Below are positions 1-6,014 of a stretch of DNA of 13,180 nucleotides, in pieces; positions within the stretch are counted from its first letter, which is position 1; each line of letters starts with the position of its first letter. This stretch comes from an uncultured Synechococcus sp. (GTDB lineage: Bacteria; Cyanobacteriota; Cyanobacteriia; PCC-6307; Cyanobiaceae), in NCBI GenBank assembly GCA_937975655.1, contig CALJTZ010000536.1, positions 1 to 13,180 on the forward strand, given 5' to 3'. The notes beneath the pieces are model-generated. The model did no database searches, was not told where the DNA came from, and worked only from the letters and a program-made list of their open reading frames with translations. The translations under genes and the position numbers were made by a program.

Positions 1-129
1 AACCGTGGTGGCGGCGGTGGCTACGGCGGTGGCGGTGGCGGCCGCGGCGGTTACGGCGGTGGTGGTGGCGGCTACGGCGGTGGTGGAGACAGCGGCTACG
101 GCGGCGGTGGCGGCGGCAATCGCTGGTGA
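1..129 (+). CDS. Glycine-rich RNA-binding protein, C-terminal tail (5' end outside window)
   Basis: Only the last 42 codons are present, read in frame from base 1 to a TGA at 127-129. The tail is almost pure glycine, written nearly always as GGC or GGT, with tyrosines at residues 8, 18, 25 and 33 of the visible part, arginines at 2 and 15, and the end N-R-W. This GGY/GRGG composition is typical of the C-terminal tail of cyanobacterial Rbp proteins, which carry one N-terminal RRM domain, bind RNA and are often cold-induced. The RRM itself is outside the window, so the family call rests on the tail alone. Another glycine-rich protein is possible. A strong terminator follows about 60 bases after the stop, consistent with a single-gene transcript. 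Confidence 0.75.
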   Translation, partial: NRGGGGGYGGGGGGRGGYGGGGGGYGGGGDSGYGGGGGGNRW

Positions 130-191
130 TGTCCGGCGGACCTGAAGCGCAGCACCAGCTCTCAGGTCCGTGCAGAAATCCTCCAAATCAG

Positions 192-228
192 AAGCCCCGG
201 TCTGGCCTAGGTCAGTCCGGGGCTTTTC
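192..228 (+). terminator. Rho-independent terminator after the glycine-rich protein gene
   Basis: The arms AAGCCCCGG (192-200) and CCGGGGCTT (217-225) pair perfectly over 9 bp. The loop (201-216) can fold further, TGGCC with GGTCA. The right arm continues into TTTTC, a short U-tract on the + strand. On the - strand the run of T is weaker, but the hairpin lies between convergent genes and may serve both. Confidence 0.8.
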
Positions 229-274
229 TGTGGCTCAGGGTCCAGTGGCTCAGCGTATGGAGGAGCCGCCGGAC

Positions 275-475
275 TCAAACGGCACCCTGGAGCGCCTCTA
301 CATCCAGCAGATCATGGAGTTGATCCCGTTGCCACAGGCTGCGCCGCAGCTCAGCAACCGGATGGGTGGGCTGCAGCTCGCCTTCGCGGGGCTCAGGCAA
401 GGCGCTGCGCAGGGAACGGCGGCGCAACTTGGCGGTCCAGCGATGGAAGCGGTGGAACGATCTTGAACGCGTCAT
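275..475 (-). CDS. Small basic protein of unknown function (66 aa)
   Basis: I do not recognise the family with certainty. The N-terminal third is rich in Arg, Ser, His and Phe (begins MTRSRSFHRFHRWTAKLRRR), followed by a more acidic and hydrophobic half ending in LHDLLDVEALQGAV. There is no membrane segment or signal peptide. The basic start could bind nucleic acid or ribosomes, but that is a guess. The start is well supported: AGGAG lies 6 bases before the ATG on the - strand. It converges with the glycine-rich protein gene and probably uses the hairpin at 192-225 as its terminator. Confidence 0.6.
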   Translation of the reverse strand: MTRSRSFHRFHRWTAKLRRRSLRSALPEPREGELQPTHPVAELRRSLWQRDQLHDLLDVEALQGAV

Positions 476-481
476 GGTTAG

Positions 482-486
482 CTCCT
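482..486 (-). promoter_or_regulatory. Shine-Dalgarno site of the 66-aa protein
   Basis: AGGAG on the - strand, separated from the ATG at 475-473 by 6 bases. It is the clearest ribosome-binding site in the window and decides the start of that gene. A short hairpin, AGACC/GGTCT with a 5-base loop (492-506), lies just upstream in the presumed leader. Confidence 0.6.
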
Positions 487-1066
487 GGTGGAGACCCCAT
501 CGGTCTACCGCAGCTGACGAGCTAGCAACAGGGGGCGAACAACAGCTTCACAATCCTCTCCAAACAAACCCGTACTTACACCTATGGGCAGTAGACCGCA
601 ACCGAGGCGATGGTGGTGTCAGGTCTAGAGAGGAGCCAGAGATGGACGCCACTCCACCCCAGCAGCACAGCTGACACTGAGCATGGTTCAGTGATCCGAT
701 TCAGGCGATCCCGTTCCAGCATCAGGGCCGGCCAGATCGAAGGGTTCGAGCTTCATCGCGCAGCAATCCAGCCAGCATCCAGCTTGCGGAGAGCCTGCGA
801 ACGCTCCCATGGCTCTGTCGAGCCGTCGAACCACCCCAGATCCCTAGCCCGTCCAGTCCCGTCGAAGATCCACGTCCCAAGCACGACTCCAGATTCAGAG
901 TCCAAGCCACAGTCCAACTCAAATCAAAGTCCAAATTCAATAACATCCAACACGCTCACATCAGGCAACACGCGCATATCAGGGATCGACGCCCGGATTC
1001 AAGACTGCTCACCTGACTCTTTATCCACTCATTACGCCACAACGGTTCAACAATTCAAGACTCCCT
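487..1066. other. Gene-poor intergenic region, possible non-coding transcript
   Basis: I see no convincing protein gene here. The open frame 610-1068 uses codons rare in the neighbours (AGA, AGG, CTA, TCA), gives a Ser/Pro/Arg/Asn-rich sequence and matches nothing I know. Base composition differs from the flanks: about 880-1060 is clearly poorer in G on the + strand and richer in A and C, with three copies of AGTCCAA at 899, 911 and 928. The region runs directly into the strong terminator at 1067-1093, so a non-coding RNA or long leader transcribed to the right is possible. I find no tRNA cloverleaf, and no clear -35/-10 pair that I would defend. Confidence 0.4.
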
Positions 1067-1093
1067 AAGCCAGCCCCTCGGGGCTGGCTTCTT
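1067..1093 (+). terminator. Strong hairpin terminator just upstream of the ABC exporter
   Basis: AAGCCAGCCC (1067-1076) pairs perfectly with GGGCTGGCTT (1081-1090) around a CTCG tetraloop, followed by CTTAAAT. The 10-bp GC-rich stem looks like an intrinsic terminator, although the U-tract is short. Its end lies only 13 bases before the ATG at 1104. No recognised + strand gene precedes it, so it ends either an unannotated RNA or an attenuated leader of the exporter. Confidence 0.65.
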
Positions 1094-1103
1094 AAATGGC
1101 GGC

Positions 1104-2903
1104 ATGAGCGACACCTCCAACCCCAACCACGCACTCCAGCGCCTGCTGCGCACCCTGCGACCCCATCGCCGCCTGGTGTGGCTGGCCACCGCCTGCTCGG
1201 TGCTCAACAAGTTGTTTGACCTGGCCCCACCGGTGCTGATCGGCCTGGCGGTGGACGTGGTGGTGCAGCAGAACACCTCCTGGCTGGCGGCCCTGGGCTT
1301 CACCACCGTGCCGCTGCAACTGGGGGTGCTGGCGGGGCTCTCTTTCCTGATCTGGAGTGCGGAATCCCTCTTTGAATACCTCTATGCCCTGTTGTGGCGC
1401 AACCTGGCCCAAACCGTGCAGCACGAGTTGCGCCTGGAGGCTTACAGCCACCTGCAGCAGCTGGACATGGGCTTCTTTGAAGCCAGCAGCAGTGGCCGGC
1501 TGCTCACGATTCTCAACGACGACATCAACCAGCTGGAGCGATTCCTCGACCACGGGGCCAACGAAATCCTGCAGCTGATCACCACGGTGCTGGCGGTGGG
1601 GGGAGCCATGGCCTGGCTCTCGCCGTTGGTGGCTGGAGTGTCCTTCCTGCCCATCCCGGTGATTCTGTGGGGATCGCTCACCTTTCAACAACGGCTGCAG
1701 CCCCGCTACCGCGACGTGCGGGACCGCGCCGGCGATCTGGCCAGCCGCCTGGCCAACAACCTGGGGGGCATGCTCACGATCAAGAGCTACGCCGCGGAGA
1801 CATGGGAAGTCGAACGGCTCCGCGAGCAGAGCCAGGCCTATCGGCGCAGCAACGGACGGGCCATCCGTCTCTCCGCAGCCTTCATCCCATTGATCCGCTT
1901 CGCGATCCTGTTCGCCTTCCTCGCCATCCTGGTGATCGGCGGCCTGCAGGCCTGGCAAGGCCGGATCGCCGTGGGCACCTACAGCTTCCTGGTGTTCATC
2001 ACCCAGCGGTTGCTGTGGCCCCTCACCACCCTGGGACGAACCCTGGACGACTACCAGCGGGCCATGGCCTCCACCCAGCGGGTGCTGGATCTGCTGGACA
2101 CGCCCATCACGATCCCCGGCGGCCACAGGCCGCTGCCCCTACCCACGGTGCGGGGATCCCTGGACTTCCGCAGCGTGGGATTCGCCTATGCCGGACGCTC
2201 CCCCCTGCTGAAGGACTTCAACCTCACCGTTCCCGCGGGCAGCACTATCGGCATCGTGGGAGCCACCGGCTCCGGCAAAAGCACCATCGTGAAGCTGCTG
2301 TTGCGGCTCTATGAGGTGCAGCAGGGTGAGATCTGCCTGGATGGCCTGCCGATCCGCGAGCTGGAACTGGGGGACCTGCGCCGCGCCATCGGCCTGGTGA
2401 GCCAGGAGGTGTTCCTGTTCCATGGAACCGTCGCCGAGAACATCGCCTACGGAAGCTTTGATGCCTCCCGGGCCGCCATCGAACAAGCCTCCCAACAGGC
2501 TGAGGCGGCACGGTTCATCGAGGCACTGCCCCAGGGCTACGACACCGTTGTGGGAGAGCGGGGCCAGCGCCTCTCCGGGGGCCAGCGCCAGCGCATTGCC
2601 CTGGCCCGCGCCATTCTCAAGAATCCGCCGGTGCTGATCCTCGATGAGGCCACCGCCGCGGTGGACAACGAAACCGAAGCCGCCATCCAGCGCTCCCTGG
2701 ATCTGATCACCGCCGACCGCACCACCCTGGTGATCGCCCATCGCCTCTCCACCGTGCGCCATGCCGATCGGATCGTGGTGATGGAGGAGGGCCGCATCGT
2801 GGAGAGTGGCCGCCATGAGCAGCTGATCAACAGCCAAGGGGCCTACGCACGCCTCTGGCGCGTGCAGGCGGGCCTACGGGAAGGGGAAGCCCTCAGCCTC
2901 TGA
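1104..2903 (+). CDS. ABC exporter half-transporter (fused permease and ATPase), MsbA-like
   Basis: Inner-membrane exporter that should act as a dimer, using ATP to move a lipophilic or peptide substrate outward. The 599 residues match the usual length of this family. Residues 1-310 form the type-1 transmembrane domain, with hydrophobic segments near 20-50, 70-95, 150-195 and 250-315. The ATPase domain follows: Walker A GATGSGKST at 386-394, signature LSGGQ at 490-494, Walker B VLILDE at 510-515 with catalytic Glu515, and the H-loop His546 in IAHRLSTVRHAD. All key residues are intact. After Walker B it reads EATAAVD where many members have EATSALD. The ATG at 1104 opens the family-like N-terminus MSDTSN; no Shine-Dalgarno is visible. 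The substrate cannot be read from the sequence, and no adaptor gene is adjacent. Confidence 0.93.
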   Translation: MSDTSNPNHALQRLLRTLRPHRRLVWLATACSVLNKLFDLAPPVLIGLAVDVVVQQNTSWLAALGFTTVPLQLGVLAGLSFLIWSAESLFEYLYALLWRNLAQTVQHELRLEAYSHLQQLDMGFFEASSSGRLLTILNDDINQLERFLDHGANEILQLITTVLAVGGAMAWLSPLVAGVSFLPIPVILWGSLTFQQRLQPRYRDVRDRAGDLASRLANNLGGMLTIKSYAAETWEVERLREQSQAYRRSNGRAIRLSAAFIPLIRFAILFAFLAILVIGGLQAWQGRIAVGTYSFLVFITQRLLWPLTTLGRTLDDYQRAMASTQRVLDLLDTPITIPGGHRPLPLPTVRGSLDFRSVGFAYAGRSPLLKDFNLTVPAGSTIGIVGATGSGKSTIVKLLLRLYEVQQGEICLDGLPIRELELGDLRRAIGLVSQEVFLFHGTVAENIAYGSFDASRAAIEQASQQAEAARFIEALPQGYDTVVGERGQRLSGGQRQRIALARAILKNPPVLILDEATAAVDNETEAAIQRSLDLITADRTTLVIAHRLSTVRHADRIVVMEEGRIVESGRHEQLINSQGAYARLWRVQAGLREGEALSL

Positions 2904-2906
2904 GGG
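2890..2906 (+). terminator. Weak hairpin over the ABC exporter stop codon
   Basis: CCCTCA (2890-2895) and TGAGGG (2901-2906) can pair around a 5-base loop, with the TGA stop in the right arm. A second small hairpin, GGCAGG/CCTGCC (2915-2931), follows. Neither has a U-tract, so termination here is only a possibility. Confidence 0.25.
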
Positions 2907-3021
2907 CCCGGGGGGGCAGGACCGGCCTGCCATGGCGAGACATCCCTACCGGGCAACACCCCGCTGCAGGCCCACAGGCTCCATAGCGTTCAGGGACTGA
3001 TTCCCCCGCCTGATTGCACCC

Positions 3022-3294
3022 ATGGATGCGATCAATCCCTGCCCCGACGCCATCAGCTTTCGCACCCTGGCGGCTCTCCACCAACACGCCCAGGTCGAGG
3101 CCGATGGAGCCAGCCAACAGCTGCAGGACTTGCTTGACCAGTACGGTCAGCTAAGCCAGCGGCTCGTTGCCGAGCTGAACGCGCAGGCCCCAGCCCTCAA
3201 AGAACAGCGCAGTGCCAGGCAACTGATGGCCCTGGGTGCACTGCAGGCCCACCTGCACATGGGCCTGCGGGCCCTCGCCGCCAGCGAGGAGTGA
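3022..3294 (+). CDS. Small helical protein of unknown function (90 aa)
   Basis: I do not recognise it. The sequence from residue 14 onward is rich in Ala, Leu, Gln and Glu in heptad-like spacing (for example LQDLLDQYGQLSQRLVAELN), which predicts a mostly helical, possibly coiled-coil, soluble protein. There is no signal peptide or membrane segment. The ATG at 3022 has no clear Shine-Dalgarno. The gene is 118 bases after the ABC exporter and about 100 before the LCP gene, so it need not be co-transcribed with either. Codon use agrees with the neighbouring genes, which supports coding. Confidence 0.55.
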   Translation: MDAINPCPDAISFRTLAALHQHAQVEADGASQQLQDLLDQYGQLSQRLVAELNAQAPALKEQRSARQLMALGALQAHLHMGLRALAASEE

Positions 3295-3392
3295 GGCGTC
3301 CCTGCGGCACAGGCGTGCGGCCAGCCGAAAAACTGACCGTCGCCTAGAGGGCGCAGTTCAGCAAGTCAAGAGGCATGAAATAAGTTTTGAGA

Positions 3393-4313
3393 ATGAAGAG
3401 TCCCGCCCTGAAGCCCCCTGGGGGACATCGCCCCGACGCGCGGGGGCCTGTGCTGCTGGCCATCGCCGTGGGGTTAGGCGGAGGGTTGCTGCTGGCGGCA
3501 CCGCTGACGGAGCTGCTCAAGGGCGACTTGCTGGGTCAAACCCGCCAGCTCGTGAACCCCTTCAGCGGCTGGACAGGCTTGGGCGATCGGGAAGTGGTGA
3601 TCCTCGGCACCGACGTGGGTGGTGGCAACACCGATGTGATGTACACCCTGCGGGTGCAGGACGGCATGACCAAGCTCACCCAGGTGCCCCGCGACACCTA
3701 CATCGACTCCAGCAGCTTTGGACCGCTCAAGGCCAATGCCCTCTATGCCATGGGGGGGCCAGAGGCCGTGAAAAGCGAGCTGTCCAGGCATCTGGGGCGT
3801 CCGGTGGACCACCACATCCTCGTGAACCTGTCGGTGATCCGGCGCCTGGGGGATGCCCTGGGCGGCCTGGAGGTGGACGTTCCCAAGGCCATGTATTACG
3901 TGGACAACACCCAGGGGCTCAGCATCGATCTCCAGCCGGGGCGGCAACGTCTTCAAGGCCGCGATCTGGAGGGGTTCCTGCGCTTCCGACACGATGAAAT
4001 GGGTGACATCGGCCGCCTCGATCGCCAGAAGTTGGTGCTCAAGGCCCTGTTCGAGCAGATCACCCAGCCCGAAAATCTGGTGCGTCTGCCGGCCCTGCTG
4101 GCCGCCGCAGGCAAGGACCTCAAGACCGACCTGGGTCCCATGGAGATCGGCGGTCTGATCACCGCCATGGGGGGCACCCAGCTCAACGCCGAACGACTGG
4201 GGGGCCGGCCGTTCATGCGTGATGGCATTTCCTACTGGGAGGCGGAGTGGCCGGTGGCCGCTGGAGCCGCTGCTGCCAGCGGCGGCGGTGAGCGCTATAA
4301 GTTCCTGTTCTGA
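3393..4313 (+). CDS. LytR-CpsA-Psr (LCP) family protein
   Basis: LCP proteins sit in the inner membrane with the catalytic domain outside and transfer lipid-linked glycopolymers to the cell wall. Here a short basic N-terminus is followed by one membrane segment (about residues 19-38). The LCP domain starts near residue 65 with VILGTDV. Diagnostic parts are VPRDTYI with Arg100 and Asp101, GPLKANALYAMGG, GLEVDVPKAMYYVD, and the block FRHDEMGDIGRLDRQK (198-213) with Arg208 and Arg211. At 306 residues it has a normal length and no extra C-terminal domain. I chose the ATG at 3393; a TTG at 3387 adds only two residues. The Shine-Dalgarno is weak. The last 19 bases overlap the 3' end of the convergent DUF6737-like gene. 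Acceptor and glycan are unknown. Confidence 0.9.
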   Translation: MKSPALKPPGGHRPDARGPVLLAIAVGLGGGLLLAAPLTELLKGDLLGQTRQLVNPFSGWTGLGDREVVILGTDVGGGNTDVMYTLRVQDGMTKLTQVPRDTYIDSSSFGPLKANALYAMGGPEAVKSELSRHLGRPVDHHILVNLSVIRRLGDALGGLEVDVPKAMYYVDNTQGLSIDLQPGRQRLQGRDLEGFLRFRHDEMGDIGRLDRQKLVLKALFEQITQPENLVRLPALLAAAGKDLKTDLGPMEIGGLITAMGGTQLNAERLGGRPFMRDGISYWEAEWPVAAGAAAASGGGERYKFLF

Positions 4314-4525
4314 TCCCGATAGGCCCCTGGCACCAGCACCAGGAACAGCCACCACCACACCAGCACCGCCAGGGCCACCGGCGCCGTGATCCACCACAGC
4401 CGCAACAGCCACCAGGAGCCAGCCACGGCCATACTGCCCGTGAGCAGGATCGACCAGGGCTGACACCACCAGGGTTTCTCGGCCCACAGACTCACGGGCG
4501 TTGGCGTTGGATTGGGCTCATCCAT
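4295..4525 (-). CDS. DUF6737-like small membrane protein (76 aa)
   Basis: A cyanobacterial type of small membrane protein with unknown function. After a polar N-terminus it has the characteristic stretch SLWAEKPWWCQPWSILLTG, then a membrane segment, WWITAPVALAVLVWWWLFLVLVP, and a short polar tail ending in NRNL. Tryptophan is very abundant. I recall the pattern KPWWCQPWSI as typical of this family; assignment is from memory and not from a search. The ATG (4525-4523) overlaps the end of the MgtC/SapB-like gene, so the two are probably translationally coupled. The 3' end overlaps the LCP gene by 19 bases. Confidence 0.75.
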   Translation of the reverse strand: MDEPNPTPTPVSLWAEKPWWCQPWSILLTGSMAVAGSWWLLRLWWITAPVALAVLVWWWLFLVLVPGAYRDQNRNL

Positions 4526-4994
4526 GGGGCGGGCCTCCGTTGTGATGGCCGTTGCGGTGACCGTTGCCGTGCTGGGACAGCACCACCAGAGCCAGCAGCA
4601 ACGCCACCGCGGCCAGCAAGGGTGTTGAGGCAGCCACCGTGACCCCCAAGGCAGCCGTGAACCAGATCGAGGCGGCACTGGTGAGGCCATGCACCTGCGG
4701 GGTGCTGTGGCCGCGGCGGCCGGAGCGATCCACCAGGATTTCGCCAGCCCCGAGGAAGCCAATACCGGTGGCGACCCCCTGAATCACCCGACTGCGCGCC
4801 TCCGGATCAGGACCGGCCGCCAGCACCATCAAGCAAGCGCTGAGCCCCACGAGCACGTGCACGCGCACGCGATTCGGCTGGGGTTCACTGAAGTGCTGAG
4901 CACGGTTGTAGCCCACGGCCATGCCACACAACACGGCCAGGCCCATGCGCAGCAGGGCCTCCAGATCAACCGTGATCGCCGGCACCCAGCTCAC
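4518..4994 (-). CDS. MgtC/SapB-like inner-membrane protein
   Basis: The protein has the MgtC/SapB core: an N-terminal membrane helix with GLAVLCGMAVGYNRAQ, then VLVGLSACLMVLAA, the family hallmark GVATGIGFLGAGEIL, and GLTSAASIWFTAALGV. MgtC relatives are linked to magnesium stress and to control of ATP synthase; what this cyanobacterial version does is unknown. It is short (about 158 residues) and lacks the C-terminal cytoplasmic domain of true MgtC. Instead it ends in a His/Asn/Gly-rich tail with five histidines in the last 18 residues. The usual GLERQ after helix 1 reads GYNRAQ. The start is uncertain: GTG at 4994 or 4985, or ATG at 4946, none with a strong ribosome-binding site. It is divergent from the FUSC operon. 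Confidence 0.83.
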   Translation of the reverse strand: MSWVPAITVDLEALLRMGLAVLCGMAVGYNRAQHFSEPQPNRVRVHVLVGLSACLMVLAAGPDPEARSRVIQGVATGIGFLGAGEILVDRSGRRGHSTPQVHGLTSAASIWFTAALGVTVAASTPLLAAVALLLALVVLSQHGNGHRNGHHNGGPPHG

Positions 4995-5045
4995 GACGCG
5001 CGGACGCGGCGTGGCTGATCCCCATAAGCTCCTGACAGCTGATCG
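4995..5045. promoter_or_regulatory. Divergent promoter region between the MgtC-like gene and the efflux operon
   Basis: Only about 50 bases separate the likely starts of the two divergent units, so promoters for both must overlap here or lie inside the genes. CATAAG at 5023-5028 is a poor -10 match for the + strand, without a convincing -35. On the - strand AGGAG (5033-5029) lies 3 bases before an ATG (5025-5023) that is not in frame with the MgtC-like protein. Assignment as a promoter is by position only. Confidence 0.35.
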
Positions 5046-6014
5046 TTGCCGCGGCCCGTGCAGAACCTGTTGCTGCGCAACAGCCTGAAGTTGTTCGTGG
5101 CCGTGTTCATCACTGCGGCAATCGCCTCCTGGACTGAGCGCATTCAGTTTCTCTGGTATCCGCTGATGGCGGTGGTGATCGTTGTGGACGACAACGACGA
5201 CCACACCATTCAGGCCGCCACCAGTCGCATCCTGGGCACGGTGATGGGGGGCCTGATCACCTTCCTGGTGCACACCATCCTGAGCGGCTGGATCGGCGTG
5301 CTGGTGTCGTTGCTGCTGATGATTCCGGTGCTGCAACTGCTGGGCTGGCAGAGCGCCCTGGGTACCGCCGGGCTCACCAGCGTGATGTTCCTGATGCTTC
5401 CCAGCCATGCGGCCCTGAACTGGGATTACGTGTTCAACCGCGGCCTCGACACCGTGGTGGGCTGCGTGGTGGCCCTCGGGGTTGGCCTGCTTTTCTGGCC
5501 GCGAAGCAGCACCAGCGAACTCAAAACCACCGATCGCCGCCTGCGCCAGATGTTGCAGATCCAGCTGGAGGCCTACGGCGACTGGCTCGAGCAACGCGGA
5601 TCCCGGCCCCAGCCGCTCGATCCGGCGCCCCTCAGCAACGACCTACAGCGCATGGAGCAACTGGTGGCAAGGGAGCGCAGCGGCCCGCGCCATCAGGCCC
5701 TGCGCCAAGGCGGCTGGGAGCGGCGGCTACGGCTGTGGCAGCTGGCTCACTTTCACTGGATCGCCTGGGAACGGCTGATGGCCGGGCTGCCTGAGCAGCA
5801 GAGCCTGCAGGCCGATCTGCTGCGTCACACGGTGGAGGAGCTGCAACAGCAGCTGAGCGGACAACCCGGGCCTACCCCAGGACGCCAGCCGCAGCGCTGG
5901 CAGCAGCTGGCCCAACACCTGCAGCTGCCGCTGCTGCCGCTGCTGGCCTTGGCCGAGGAAGTCCGCCCCCTGCATGCCTGTCTTGGGGGGTTGAACCGGA
6001 TGGCGCCGCCGTGA
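5046..6014 (+). CDS. FUSC family permease, N-terminal-type half (pair 1, a)
   Basis: Inner-membrane subunit related to one half of AaeB/fusaric-acid-resistance (FUSC) permeases, which export aromatic acids and similar compounds. Five or six hydrophobic segments cover about residues 10-155, ending in GLLFWPRS; the remaining 165 residues are soluble, helical and rich in Gln and Leu. After the second membrane segment lies an acidic cluster, VVDDNDDHT (46-54). At 322 residues it is half of a full FUSC protein. It resembles the gene at 9761 (shared RNSLK/R-start, RxxG-MxGG block, FWP/LWP end of the membrane part). The start is TTG at 5046 or GTG at 5058; neither has a Shine-Dalgarno. Its TGA overlaps the GTG start of the next gene by 4 bases. 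First gene of the presumed operon. Confidence 0.85.
   Translation: MPRPVQNLLLRNSLKLFVAVFITAAIASWTERIQFLWYPLMAVVIVVDDNDDHTIQAATSRILGTVMGGLITFLVHTILSGWIGVLVSLLLMIPVLQLLGWQSALGTAGLTSVMFLMLPSHAALNWDYVFNRGLDTVVGCVVALGVGLLFWPRSSTSELKTTDRRLRQMLQIQLEAYGDWLEQRGSRPQPLDPAPLSNDLQRMEQLVARERSGPRHQALRQGGWERRLRLWQLAHFHWIAWERLMAGLPEQQSLQADLLRHTVEELQQQLSGQPGPTPGRQPQRWQQLAQHLQLPLLPLLALAEEVRPLHACLGGLNRMAPP

Noticed and set aside
1..120. Tandem GGC/GGT repeats as a possible DNA repeat array
   Set aside because: Explained by glycine codons of the RNA-binding protein tail; the frame is open and ends in a normal stop.
738..762. GGTTCGAGC-like motif resembling a tRNA T-arm
   Set aside because: The T-stem does not pair properly and there is no acceptor, D or anticodon stem around it.
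610..1068. Open frame of 152 codons on + in the gene-poor region
   Set aside because: It uses codons rare in the neighbours, has low-complexity Ser/Pro/Asn composition, no ribosome-binding site and no recognisable family; its stop falls inside the terminator stem by chance or because it is a decayed remnant.
1092..2126. Long - strand frame (344 codons) opposite the ABC exporter
   Set aside because: It is antisense to intact transporter motifs and is rich in Gln, Gly and His, as expected for a GC-rich shadow frame.
3375..3383. ATG AAA TAA two-codon frame just before the LCP start
   Set aside because: Too short to judge and no supporting structure; most likely chance in an AT-richer leader.
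3474..4487. Long - strand frame (337 codons) opposite the LCP gene
   Set aside because: Shadow of the LCP gene, whose conserved blocks are all on the + strand.
4997..5594. Upstream extension of the MgtC-like frame
   Set aside because: It runs antisense through the membrane region of FUSC 1a and has no membrane-protein character; the MgtC-like similarity begins near 4994.
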